DNA of 64,000 nucleotides from positions 25,265,340 through 25,329,339 of the forward strand of contig NC_136003.1 in assembly GCF_048128805.1 (NCBI RefSeq), written 5' to 3'. Below are positions 55,801-64,000 of this stretch, in pieces. The number at the start of each line of letters is the position of its first letter. Position 1 is the first letter of the stretch. Made by a program: the position numbers and the translations under genes. The notes under the pieces were generated by a model. It was not told the DNA's origin, made no database searches, and saw nothing but the letters and a program-made list of their open reading frames with translations. Source of the DNA: Centroberyx gerrardi. Taxonomy: Eukaryota > Chordata > Actinopteri > Beryciformes > Berycidae.

Positions 55801-58800
55801 TCTATCCTTCATGCCTGACCCTGAACAGTAAGACCACTAAGCTGAAGTCACTGTTCAAACCCACAGCCTGTGGGTTCAAACCCACAGGATCTAGAACAAG
55901 AAGAGGATGATAACACAAACAGTGTAGATTAACATCATAGAACCACCTACCTCCATCTGTTTCCCTCTTCAAAATAATAAAAAAAAATAATCTACATATT
56001 ACTTTGTTGGTTATATATTATTTTATTCATTGCTTTTTAATATGCTGAATTTACAACCTAGTGCACTATGATGGTGCATCAATGAGACATCATCTTAAAA
56101 TATTATATAATATAATATTGAGGGGCAAATTCACAAAAGGATTGCGCGGCTATTGCTGACGCTAAACCTGTGCAAATAACACAAAAAGAAACCGTGTAAT
56201 TCACAAAGCACTCGCAAAGGGTGACATGCCCCGCTAACTGCGCTGCCACGCAATAGCGTCTCGGTGCTCCTGTGCTATTTGCACGTATTTTAGGTAATAT
56301 GTATACATTTGGCGCAAAATTGGCCCCTTTCTATGCAAATGAGCCTCATTGCAAAAACAGTCCAATTCACAAAGGTCGGCGCTAATTGCCACACGCAGTT
56401 AGAGTGAAATTATTAGCGTCTTCAGAGAGTTGGTGGTAACTGAAGCGCATTTATAAGGGGTGTCACGCCCAGACTGTATCACTTGTTAAATTAACTGAGA
56501 ATTGAATTGAATTGACCTTGCAAATGTCTCTGCAACAATTCCTTTGTGTGACCTAAAAAATAAAATTGTCTGTACATACAGTCTGTAAATAATATTTTGA
56601 CATTAGTATTATTATTACTATAGAACTTTAACACAGATTGCTTCACAAACAGAAGCAAATAAATCAGTACAACCAAACAATCAATACAACTCAATTTCTC
56701 ACTCTGAAAATATTTTCACTTATCTCACTAGTCAGCACAGTGGGCTTTATTTTGGCCTAAAGATTCAGCACCATGGACAGCCCCGCTCAAACTCATTTAC
56801 AGTATTACCTCCGCCAAGGAGGTTATGTTTTCGGTGCGTTTGTTTGTGTGTTTGTTTGTCTGTCTGCAGGATTACGGAAAAACTACTGGCCCGATTTTCA
56901 TGAAACTTGGTGGAAGGGTGTAGCATGGGCCAAGGAAGAACCCATTAAATTTTGGAGCGGATCCGTATATTGGTTGCGCTTGCACATTTGCATATCATAG
57001 AAGACTGGATTGGCCTTGGCGGAGGTCTGCGCTCTCCGAGTGCCCTTCTAGTTTATTTTGGGATGCAGTGAGATGCAATGACAAACAAAGGATGCAGTGA
57101 CAGGATGCAATTGTGTCATGAAAAATAAATGAATAAAGCTCCCCTACATTCTCCTTTGTTCTCTGCTTCAAATCATGCCATCTTCTTTTGCAGTCTGAAG
57201 GTGCGTTTGGAAACATCAACAGCACTGACAGACTGGGATATTAAATCCCAAATATGTAAATATATGAAATATAAATTTCTTGCCTGAAGTTTTGAGGAAT
57301 GCCTCTGCACCTCGTCCGTCAGGACTTGCAGCTCGCGGTCTAAAAAAATCATTTTTCTCTAAGGCAACATTTATACTTTACCACATTGATAATTGCAATC
57401 AGATGCAAAACAGGGGCAAATTGTACTCAGTTGCAACAGGTTATGGGCGTGTTTGCGCTGGCATATCATTAGCGCAATATCTTTTGTGAATCGGTCCTTG
57501 AGACGGAGCAAATAGCGGTTGCAAATGATACGCAATTCATGGTGCTATTAGCGGCCGCAATCCATTCTTTGTGAATTCGCCCCTGAATGTGTTGTTCTCC
57601 AGGCCTCGGAGCTGGCATCGGTCATCCAGAGCCAGAGGGACCTGGGCTGTCAGGCCTCCCAGGTGCTTCATCTGGAGGAGGGGCTGAACTCCGACAGCAG
57701 CCTGGCCGCAGACTTCTGGAGCCTTCTAGGAGGAAGGATGCAGTACAGAGGTCAGAGTTCAAACCGGCTACTTGGTCGCAAACTTCCCCAGTTATCCCCC
57801 AAAAAGTAGACTGATTTGTCACTTCATTGAACACATAAAACAAAGGGACAGATGATAAAAAAGAGGACTAGCTTGACCTTATTCAGAAAGGCTGTCCATT
57901 TCTGCATTTACATTTTACTGTACATTTTAGGCATTTCGCTGATGTTTTTATCCAGAGTGACTTTTAACCAGAGCAACAGTAGAATAAGCTTCAGTTCCTT
58001 GATTACCAAAAACAAGGAACCAGTAAGAGATACAGAGAGAGGCAGAAGGGATTTTTCTACTTTACCTTTCTTTAAATGTATTTGTGTGCAGCTGGATAGT
58101 ACAGTATGTTTTTCTGTATGCTGCTGCCCACAGGAGCAGGAGCGCCGGAGGAGGATGATCAATTCGAGCTGGGTGTGGTGGAGTCCAACTGTGTCTACAG
58201 ACTGGTGGAGAACAGACTGGTGCCTCATGAACAGGCCTGGGCTTCAATACCCAGCATCTCCCTGCTGGGCCCCAGTGAGGTCAGGCTCTTCTAGATTCTG
58301 GTTGCATAGTAGATATTTTTGCTGATTATTAATTAATATACAAGATTACATGTGTGTGTGTCTCCAGGCCCTGGTGTTTGACTTTGGCAGTGAGGTGTAC
58401 CTGTGGCATGGAAAGGATGTTTCCCCTAGCAGCAGGAAGGTTGCTCTACAGCTGGCTCAGCAAGTGTGGGTGGGAGTTTATGACTACAGCAACTGTAGAG
58501 TCAACCCACTGGATCCCACACAGTGTAACCCCAGCATACAGCTGTAAGTCCACATTACAGACACTGAAACTCCAGAATAGAGCTGTAAAACCACATTACA
58601 GACACTGAAACCCCAGAATACAGCTGTGAGTCCATATTATAGATGCTGAAACCCCAGAATACAGACACTGTAAACCCAGAATACAGCTGTAAATCTAGAT
58701 TACAGACACTGAAACCCCAGAATACAGCTGTAAAACCACATTACAAACTCCAAAACCTCAGAATACAGCTGTGAGTCCACATTACAGACACTGAAACCCC

Positions 58801-59711
58801 TGAATACAGCTCTAAATCCACATTACAGACACTGAAACCCCAGAATACAGCTGTAAAACCACATTAGAGACACTGAAACCCCAGAATACAGCTGTGAGCC
58901 CAATTACAGACACTGAAACCCCAGAATACAGCTGTAAATCCACATTAGAGACACTGAAACCCCAGAATACAGCTGAGTCCACATTACAGACACTGAAACC
59001 CCAGAATACAGCTGTAAATCTAGATTACAGACACTGAAACCCCAGAATACAGCTGTAAATCCACATTAGAGACACTGAAACCCCAGAATACAGCTGTGAG
59101 TCCACATTACAGACACTGAAACCCCAGAATACAGCTGTGAGTCTGCACTACACGTGGTAAAATAACAGTGTGTAGCTGTAAGTCCCCACTACACATCGAG
59201 ACCCCAGCATACTACTGTAGATCTACAATAAACATAGTAAAACCAAAGCATATGGCTATAATCCCACACTACACATGGTAAAACCCCAGCATACAGTATT
59301 AAGTCCACACCACATGCAGTAAAACCCCAGAGCGCTGCTGTAGGTCCACACTACACACAGTAAACCCAAAGCACACTGCTGTAAGTCCACACCACACACT
59401 GAAATACTAGCATGCAGTCGGAAGGTAAAAGCCCACTCTTCCTAGAAGTCTAAATTACTTGTACAGTAACCCTACACAACTGTAATGCCACAATACTCTC
59501 ACTGAAACTACAGCACACTAAGACACAGCATGCAACTCTACTGTAAATCCACACTACACTCTGCAACCCAATGTATAGCCATAGACACTATACACACTAA
59601 AGCCCAGAATATACCTATATGTAGAAGTATAAGCAATGCAGTAACCTGAAGCTCCACATATATGTGATTTACAGTAACATGGAAAAATAGGCACATTGAG
59701 GGAGATAGTTA

Positions 59712-59777
<66 letters not shown>

Positions 59778-61395
59778 TATATTATATTAGAGATAGTTTA
59801 TTTTGATTGTTGATCTTTGCATTCAGAGATTCTAATTAGTATCTTACATATTATTCTGTTTCATCAAGTATTAATGCTTAATAATTGAATCAAAAAAGTG
59901 CATTTTGATCAAACCTATTCTGGCATAAAATTGGTCTCCTGTAAGGTTAAATGAGCCTGGGTTCATGGCTGTCTGATGAAGAGCGCTATGCTTGACAAAC
60001 ATCAAACATCAAACTTCATCAAACTAAAAAAATGTATACACCTTGGGTGCAGCTTTCTCTGTGCAGACTCAACTTTTGTTGCATGTTTTTGTTTTGTTCA
60101 CTTATCTTGTATCCTCAGGCGGGGAGAGGGGCGTCCGAGCTGGGCGCTGTTCGGCTGCGTGTCAGAGAGCAGCGAGACGGCTCTCTTCAGAGAGAAGTTC
60201 CTGGACTGGACATGCAGGAGCGGGGGCCAGGAGGAAGCTGCTCCGGTGAAGGACGAGACACAGGTCCATCTCACAATTTCATGATTCAAAGTCAGACTTT
60301 GGCCCAATTTTCAGAACAGTTTCAATGTGCAATGCTCTTAGTGCAAAGAGCCAAACTAACTTTCCAAAATCTTACCGTAAGACACAAAATGGTGTGCTTA
60401 GATGCAAAGTGCACAAGCTCGTCTTCTCAGAATTCAAACTCCCCCCACCTTTTACAAAATAAGTAGAATGTCCCAATGCTTATTACTAGACATGCAGTTC
60501 ACTAAATCAGTTCAGCATGTATTTTCAATTGTGTTGTGTTACTTCTCATAACATTGCCCATGTTAGTAGCACTGCAACACAATAGCCAATCCCTTCACTA
60601 CATAAAAGGCTGTTAGAAAACCTGTATGACTGTTTCTAAAATAGCAACAGCGTTTTAGGTAACTAGTGCTATTTTTATTTTTGGTTTCTTTGGTTTACTG
60701 TTACTGCAAAAATAATGCAATGTATTGAGTTTCTGTTTTGTGTACACCTTACAGTATCATGCTGCTATAGCGGTGACTATAAAAGAAAAAATAATAGAAA
60801 ATGACCATTGCAAAATTATTTGATAATGACCATTTTATTTTGAAATGCAAAAAATACTAAAATTCAAACAGGAACAAAGTATAGAATTTGCATTTGAAAC
60901 TCATTGCACTTTGAAACGCTGCTGTGAAAATGGAGTCAAAGCAATTATAAAGGAAGAGATAAGCTCTATAAATGTAACCCTTTAACCTTTTAACTCTTTA
61001 ACCCTTGTAACTAACTGAAATTCTCGTCTTTCTCTCTCTCTCTGCTGTTCATCCTGCCACAGTCCGTCCCCTCCCAGTCTTCCCAGTCTTCCCAGTCTGT
61101 TTCCCCTCAGTCGGAGCGTCTGTGCCCCTGTGATGCCAAAGCTCTGGTGTCGGGCCAGGGGCTGGTAGGCGACGGCTCGGTCCGTAACGTGCTGGGCGGG
61201 GTCGACGTCCAGAGGGGTCACGGCGTCGTCATGCTGGATGACGGACGTCAGATGGAGCTCAACACGGTTGCCGTGGATACCTGGCACGTCCAGGAGTTCG
61301 ACGACAGTGAGGTCCCAGTGGAGAGCACCGGGCAGCTGCATGAGGGAGACTCATACGTCATCCGCTGGACGTACGGCATCGGCTCTGCTGGTGAG

Positions 61396-61436
<41 letters not shown>

Positions 61437-63981
61437 CAGGCAAGAGCTGGGGAAAAATCCCTTCTATTTCTTTCCTTAGCTCTCTTTGTTTTCCTAGCAC
61501 TTCCCTCTTACATAATCATTCTGTGGTCCCAAGAATATGACCTTTGCACTCCTTATTTTTGGTTGCTTTTAATTTTTGGTGCTATAAGAACTGAGCTTAT
61601 TCTACTGTTGCAGTCTTTGTCATGGTAAGGTGCTCCAGATGAGAGCGTCAGCTGAATGCCTAAAATATAAATGTAAATAATTTGTTATTCATACAATCTA
61701 ATGATTTACCTAATTTCTGTGGTAGGTAAGACGAACAGCCCAGATGACCAGAGCACTGGTCCCGGACAAGAAAGCACCGCCTTCTTCCTGTGGCGGGGCC
61801 GTCACTCCAGTGTCAGCGGGCGGGGCACTGCTGCTTTCCTGTCCATCGGACTCAACAGCCATGAAGAAACACAGGTATTTTTTTTTTTGTTTTTTTTGTT
61901 TAGCCTTTATTTTACCAGGAAGTCCCACTGAGATTCAAAATCTCTTTTCCAAGGGAGACCTGGCCAAGAAATGGCGGCAGGGGTTACACAATGAAACACA
62001 CAATACAAAATAGCAAAATATGTACAAGACCACAATTTAGATCAGAAACAGGAGCACGCATCTTGCATAAGACTGTGGATACTTTGTTTCAACTGATTTA
62101 GGGGAATAACATGGTCATGCTGGAGCTTTGAATGGAGATTGTTCCAGCACCAGGTTGCAAAATAATCAAATGCCTTTTCACCAAAAACAGTTCTGATTCT
62201 GGGAACTTTAAGAAGAATGCAGGACTGTGATCTAAGCACAGTGCCGTCAGCATGGATGAATGACTGAATCCTACAATCCAAAGCAATACTAGTATTCATA
62301 GAAGCCCATATACTGACGTGTTCAGTAGTGTTCTGCTAACAGGAGTGGTGTGTTGATAGTGTTGTGTTGTATCTGAAGGTGGTGGTGCCTCAGGGAAAGG
62401 AGCCTCCCTGCTTCCTGCAGCTCTTCCAGGGAGGCCTGGTCATTCACAAGGGCAGGCGAGACGATGCCTCCACTAACACAGGTACACTCACTTCTGTTTG
62501 GCTGTTTCAATGTGTTTCTCCCTCCTTTTACGCACCTGTACACACTGTCCCTTACATATTTTTGTTTATATGCAAACCATCTCATTGGGCAAATTGCACA
62601 AGAGAGTCAGGAGGTCTCCAGTCCAGTGCATCTGTGATTTTTATTGTTTTATTGTTTTCCTTGCAGCAGCGTGGCGTCTGTTCTGCATGCGGGGGGAGCT
62701 CCCAGAGGAGGGCTCTTTGTTGGAAGTGGACTGCTGCTGCGCCGGCCTGCGCTCCAGAGGCTCCGTCGTCCTGCTCAACAGCCAGCAGGCGGCGCTCTAC
62801 CTGTGGCACGGCTGCAAGGCCCACGCCAGCTCCAGAGAGGTCAGCAAGAGGGCAGTGGAGCGCCTCACTGACACGTGAGTCTCATATTCTCAACGTGCTT
62901 TTTGAATGATTGTGATGTCCAATAATGTTTTCAGCATTCAAGTACAGTTGTATGAATGCTGTTATATTGATGCATATTAGAGTTCAACTAATATGGATAT
63001 TTGAAGGCTGATACTAGTATTTTTAGACTGAAGTCGCCAATAGCCAATATTTTGTGCTAATATTCATCATCGACCATTTTTGTGCCAAAGTATTCACTGT
63101 TTCCCCCAGAATTCCCCCCTGGAAAAGCCTCTGAAACAGCATTTAGACCATCATGGGACATTAAAACTCTCCACTAAAATCCATACTCCTGAAATTCTTT
63201 TATGTGACTTTAAAGCAGGGTGAGGCAGGCTTGATTGCAGGTCTTTAGACTGCCTCCCCTGATGCTGATGAGTAAAATCATATCCTCAGCTCCATCATAT
63301 CAGCAGAGAACAACATTGACAGACCGATAATATGTTTTTTATTGTAAAGCCAATATTGGCCCAACATATTGCACCCCAACTGATGTATCTGTCTAACCCG
63401 AACACAAATGCTGTTTTACTTGACTAAAACAGCAAAGTCTTGAATCCTGTTTCACATTGTAAAATTTGTGTGCGTGTGTGTGTGTGTGTGTGTGTATGTG
63501 TGTGTGTGCTAGGTGCCCACCCGAGCTGGGCCTCAGCAGCAGCAGTCTTGTTACGGTGCAGGTCGTAGAGGAGGGTTCAGAGCCTGCAGACTTCTGGACC
63601 GCCCTGGGACAGATGGACAGGAAGGCCTACGACTGCATGCTGCAAGGTACACAACAACAACAACAACAACACATACACACACACTGGCTCTGTCCATCAA
63701 CAACCCCAGGACAGCACCATCTATATCACAGAGCTTACCCAATATAAACTCATCTCAACTGACTTTTTCCACAGTCATTTGAAATTGTAAATACTAGTTA
63801 GCAGCTGCTGTGTGTCCTCTGTCAGATCCAGGGAAGTATAACTTCACGCCGCGTCTCTTCCATCTGAGCGCTTCCTCCGGCAGCTTCCAGGGCGAGGAGC
63901 TGCAGAGTCCGGCCCGGCTGCCGGGGCTTGTGATGGCCATGCCCTTCGTCCAGGAGAGCCTGCGCTCTGTACCGCAGCCAG
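32367..63981 (+). CDS. svil: Supervillin, 5' UTR and 29 coding exons, 3' end beyond window
   Basis: Membrane-associated actin/myosin-II scaffold of the villin/gelsolin superfamily. After an untranslated 32367-32594, coding exons are 32595-32878, 34382-34546, 34671-34850, 35738-35772, 37585-37646, 39032-39177, 39821-40046, 40425-41011, 41679-41808, 43100-43147, 43300-43362, 43772-43846, 43952-44087, 44233-44316, 44805-44837, 45033-45234, 45725-45897, 46020-46151, 46264-46400, 57603-57750, 58134-58279, 58368-58543, 60119-60263, 61063-61390, 61726-61874, 62379-62481, 62667-62874, 63513-63646, 63826-63981. These give 1530 codons, every junction in phase. The N-terminal [19 protein letters not shown] motif is diagnostic of supervillin. 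Disordered N-terminal segments hold repeats of R(T)QPIT and [13 protein letters not shown] type. The conserved linker [19 protein letters not shown] leads into gelsolin-like repeats from about residue 913 ([64 protein letters not shown]). The headpiece lies beyond the window. Which fish paralogue (a, b or c) is not decided. Confidence 0.93.
34213..34312. mobile_element. Small inverted-repeat element (MITE-like hairpin)
   Basis: About 100 bp lie between ACTCTCAGAAAAAAACC and TTTTTTCTCTGAGAGT, whose reverse complement starts ACTCTCAGAGAAAAAA. The inner parts also pair (CAACATTG against CAACGTTG). It is located in svil intron 1, about 70 bases before coding exon 2. I did not find an unambiguous target duplication. 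Confidence 0.5.
35883..35938. repeat. (GA)n tract
   Basis: Imperfect GA reiterations interrupted by AA, GC and GG, in a svil intron about 110 bases after a 35-bp exon. Confidence 0.85.
36059..36111. repeat. (CA)n microsatellite
   Basis: About 26 CA units within svil, preceded by degenerate CA/CTCA sequence. It is among the longest dinucleotide arrays in the window. Confidence 0.95.
41035..41440 (-). repeat. Dispersed repeat family R1, copy C
   Basis: Flanked by TGACCGATACT and GTATCGGTCAAACC. The core shares GTGGTCTAAATGTTGTTTAA and AGCTTTTCCACTGGAGAATT with copy A. It lies directly after the donor of the large svil exon 40425-41011. Confidence 0.65.
42130..42560. repeat. Dispersed repeat, svil intron
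   Basis: Contains TCTGCCAATGGGTTCAGATA and AGTGTCAGTATCTTGAAACA, related to the block at 48690-48850 (TCTGCCAATGGAACAAGTGA). Probably the same MITE family in decayed form; boundaries are uncertain. Confidence 0.45.
44319..44706. mobile_element. hAT-type element inserted at a svil 5' splice site
   Basis: Starts CAGTGGTGGAAAGAGTACT and ends in AGTTACTTCCATCCTGG, which read inverted gives CCAGGATGGAAGTAACT. The inside is rich in AAGTAAAAGTA words, a family abundant in fish genomes. It is bracketed by perfect 8-bp direct repeats ATGAAGGT at 44311-44318 and 44707-44714. The left repeat contains the last six bases of svil exon 44233-44316 and the GT of its donor. Confidence 0.82.
46974..47371 (+). 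repeat. Inverted repeat, left copy, with Myb/SANT-like ORF remnant
   Basis: Near-identical to the reverse complement of 56883-57291. A stretch of about 36 codons (47041-47150) encodes [22 protein letters not shown], resembling the Myb/SANT-like protein of PIF/Harbinger transposons. It continues with TGCATCC reiterations and TGATATGCAAATGTGCAAGC. The terminal repeats seen around the right copy are not visible here, so this copy is partial. Confidence 0.75.
48690..49330. repeat. Repeat with internal direct duplication
   Basis: Two halves of about 200 bp are related: 48830-49040 and 49090-49300. Each has TACTAGTATTAGGAAGTG, TCATAATAAGCC and CAAGTGTATTTAACTTATT..AAG in the same order. The block starts with TCTGCCAATGGAACAAGTGA, shared with 42220-42235. 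Confidence 0.65.
49902..49965. repeat. (GA)n tract
   Basis: Imperfect GA reiterations just downstream of the stop codon of the minus-strand gene fragment at 49985. Confidence 0.85.
49985..51735 (-). CDS. SAMD3-like family protein, 3' part, antisense in svil intron
   Basis: Four minus-strand exons, 51735-51551, 51422-51275, 51030-50921 and 50287-49985, join in phase to 247 codons ending in TGA. Visible blocks are [62 protein letters not shown], a Pro/Ser linker ([15 protein letters not shown]), [20 protein letters not shown] and [21 protein letters not shown] recognise this as the C-terminal module of a multicopy fish family annotated as sterile alpha motif domain-containing protein 3-like. 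No SAM domain was found upstream. The first exon begins with an acceptor in phase, so earlier exons are missing or unrecognised, unless translation starts at the internal [11 protein letters not shown]. The donor of the first exon is GC (CAT|GCAAGT); the others are GT. There are no internal stops. Function is unknown. Confidence 0.7.
52180..52186 (+). promoter_or_regulatory. TATA-like box of the orphan gene
   Basis: ATAAATA lies about 135 bases upstream of the ATG at 52317 and would place a start site near 52210. Position only. Confidence 0.35.
52317..55125 (+). CDS. Unrecognised repeat-rich protein, two exons
   Basis: Exon 1 contributes only ATGACG (52317-52322) before a strong donor, CG|GTAAGT. 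Exon 2 runs 53518-55125 after a long pyrimidine tract and CAG, joining in phase to 537 aa. Residues 1-100 look globular and alpha-helical ([56 protein letters not shown]). Residues about 127-283 are an 18-bp minisatellite read first as [12 protein letters not shown], then as YHPGPA-type units. An acidic, Ala/Ser/Thr-rich helical part follows ([20 protein letters not shown]). Last come two copies of a module: a basic amphipathic motif ([17 protein letters not shown]) plus an acidic stretch ([20 protein letters not shown]). No signal peptide or known domain was recognised. It lies inside svil intron 19, same strand. I assign no function. Confidence 0.6.
52748..52812. repeat. (CA)n microsatellite, interrupted
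   Basis: CA reiterations with CG, GG and AA interruptions, inside the single intron of the orphan gene. Confidence 0.93.
53887..54360 (+). repeat. Coding 18-bp minisatellite, open in all frames
   Basis: The consensus unit is GTACCACCCAGGCCCCGC or a one- to two-base variant; about 26 units. Because 18 is a multiple of three and no phase of the unit makes a stop, every frame on both strands stays open over most of the array. The three + frames read TTQAPR, PPRPRV and YHPGPA. The first two thirds are homogeneous and the last third, from about 54160, is diverged. Confidence 0.92.
54720..55831 (+). repeat. Tandem array of a C-terminal coding module, units 3n+1 long
   Basis: Six copies of the module that starts with the [11 protein letters not shown] motif. 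The GGT codon or its equivalent before that motif lies at about 54730, 54952, 55151, 55359, 55567 and 55775. Spacing is 222, 199, 208, 208 and 208. Copies 1-2 share a frame; each later copy is displaced by +1. In copies 2-5 the frame runs on to GGCCTTCAGTGA, ending proteins in CFGLQ (stops at 55125, 55330, 55538, 55746). Copy 6 lacks part of the motif and ends at 55831. Confidence 0.9.
55976..55981 (+). terminator. Polyadenylation signal after the orphan gene
   Basis: AATAAA in an A-rich context, about 850 bases after the first stop and 145 bases after the last array copy. If used, the transcript would include all six module copies. Confidence 0.4.
56809..57053. repeat. Nested repeat with ACCTCCGCCAAGG ends
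   Basis: Left end ACCTCCGCCAAGGAGG; right part CCTTGGCGGAGGTCTGCGCT followed by CTCCGAGTGCCCTTCTAG. It includes CCCGATTTTCATGAAACTTG. This is a very common fish repeat, inserted in or fused with the Harbinger-like element. Confidence 0.6.
56883..57291 (-). repeat. Inverted repeat, right copy
   Basis: Reverse-complement counterpart of 46974-47371, about 9.5 kb apart, with small indels (for example around ATATGTAAATATATGAAATA at 57250-57270). Together the two copies bracket both nested genes. Confidence 0.78.
58529..59600 (+). repeat. Tandem array reiterating a svil exon end and 5' splice site
   Basis: Unit of about 38-45 bp: CCCCAGAATACAGCTGTRAG then TCCACATTACAGACACTGAAA. The first unit is the end of svil exon 58368-58543 (CCCCAGCATACAGCT) plus its donor GTAAGT. 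About 14 close copies run to 59150. Many retain CAGCT|GTAAAT, GTAAAA or GTGAGT. More diverged copies (AGCATACAGTATTAAGTCCA, CTGCTGTAAGTCCACAC) continue to about 59600. Confidence 0.88.
59714..59776. repeat. (TTA)n microsatellite
   Basis: About 20 TTA units followed by TATAT-type decay, in the same svil intron as the splice-site array. Confidence 0.95.
61398..61433. repeat. (CA)n microsatellite
   Basis: About 18 CA units begin eight bases after the donor of svil exon 61063-61390. Confidence 0.95.
61895..62335. repeat. Dispersed fish repeat in svil intron
   Basis: Begins near CCTTTATTTTACCAGGAAGT and continues CCCACTGAGATTCAAAATCT, a block I recognise as widely repeated in fish genomes. The right boundary is uncertain. 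It fills most of the intron between exons ending 61874 and starting 62379. Confidence 0.6.
62975..63400 (+). repeat. Dispersed repeat family R1, copy D
   Basis: Contains GGAAAAGCCTCTGAAACAGC, ACCATCATGGGACATTAAAA and GCAGGGTGAGGCAGGCTTGA. It is the opposite orientation to copy A at 16822-17345 and the same as copy B at 24075-24250. Confidence 0.7.
63466..63510. repeat. (TG)n tract abutting a svil 3' splice site
   Basis: TG reiterations with CG and TA interruptions end in GCTAG at the acceptor of svil exon 63513-63646. Confidence 0.9.
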
Positions 63982-64000
63982 GTGAGTGGAGGCTCAGCTC

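Larger units (their letters stand above)
56121..57588 (-). mobile_element. PIF/Harbinger-like element with Myb/SANT remnant
   Basis: The left end is AGGGGCAAATTCACAAAAGG. The right end read inverted is AGGGGCGAATTCACAAAGAA, followed in both by ATTGCG and G/C-rich words. Inside, on the minus strand at about 57195-57115, a short ORF gives [20 protein letters not shown], like the Myb/SANT-like protein of Harbinger transposons. No DDE transposase was seen. A clear 3-bp target duplication was not identified. The right end abuts the acceptor of svil exon 57603-57750 (14 bases). Confidence 0.6.
46401..57602 (+). other. svil intron 19, an 11.2-kb accessory block
   Basis: The exon before it ends FANAQEKAK and the exon after it starts ASELASVIQ, both in phase and matching the uninterrupted gelsolin-like domain. 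The intron is several times longer than the others in the gene's 3' half. It contains a repeat at 46640-46990 (ATTCCATTACAGTTACTAGTT type), inverted repeat copies, a minus-strand gene fragment, a plus-strand orphan gene and a Harbinger-like element. Stretches 47400-48690 and 49330-49980 show no further supportable gene, apart from a (GA)n run at 49902-49965. Confidence 0.85.

Noticed and set aside
58529-59600. Regularly spaced repeats suggesting a CRISPR-like array
   Set aside because: Units are directly contiguous, have no unique spacers, and derive from the adjacent exon-intron junction in a eukaryotic gene.

Overview
The window looks like teleost fish nuclear DNA. Genes are split by GT-AG introns, intergenic and intronic DNA is AT-rich with many (CA)n/(TG)n tracts, and several small terminal-inverted-repeat transposons and dispersed repeats familiar from fish genomes are present. 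No rRNA, tRNA or bacterial features were seen.

Four conserved genes lie head to tail on the + strand, and a fifth region holds nested genes. (1) 1-3684: the 3' half of a phospholipase C-delta gene (plcd3 by sequence and by its nmt1 neighbour). (2) 5813-12435: complete nmt1, glycylpeptide N-tetradecanoyltransferase, 12 coding exons, 485 aa. (3) 14490-21316: complete retsat, all-trans-retinol 13,14-reductase, 11 coding exons, 609 aa. (4) 23397-26786: a complete CDK4/6-like cyclin-dependent kinase, 7 exons, 299 aa, probably the fish-type cdk21. (5) 32595-63981 and beyond: a supervillin (svil) gene with 29 coding exons visible (1530 codons), cut by the window end before the headpiece. A likely 5' UTR exon and GC-rich promoter lie near 28.65-28.91 kb.

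Svil intron 19 (46401-57602, about 11.2 kb) is the accessory region. On the minus strand it carries a four-exon gene fragment of a fish multicopy family (SAMD3-like, 49985-51735). On the + strand it carries an unrecognised two-exon gene (52317-55125). That gene's central part is an 18-bp minisatellite open in all frames. Its 3' end is a tandem array whose units are 3n+1 long, so the recognisable peptide moves to a new reading frame with each copy. The block is bracketed by inverted copies of a repeat of about 400 bp, and a PIF/Harbinger-like element with a Myb/SANT remnant sits at its right side.

Other structures of note: a transposon inserted exactly at a svil 5' splice site, whose 8-bp target duplication copied the donor; an intronic tandem array that reiterates a svil exon end together with its 5' splice site; a degenerate copy of nmt1 exon 3-intron 3-exon 4 just upstream of nmt1; and two hAT-type MITEs with 8-bp target duplications.

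Exon coordinates come from reading splice sites and checking phase by hand. All five main models keep an open frame through every junction, and the three complete genes have lengths close to what I recall for the human or family proteins.
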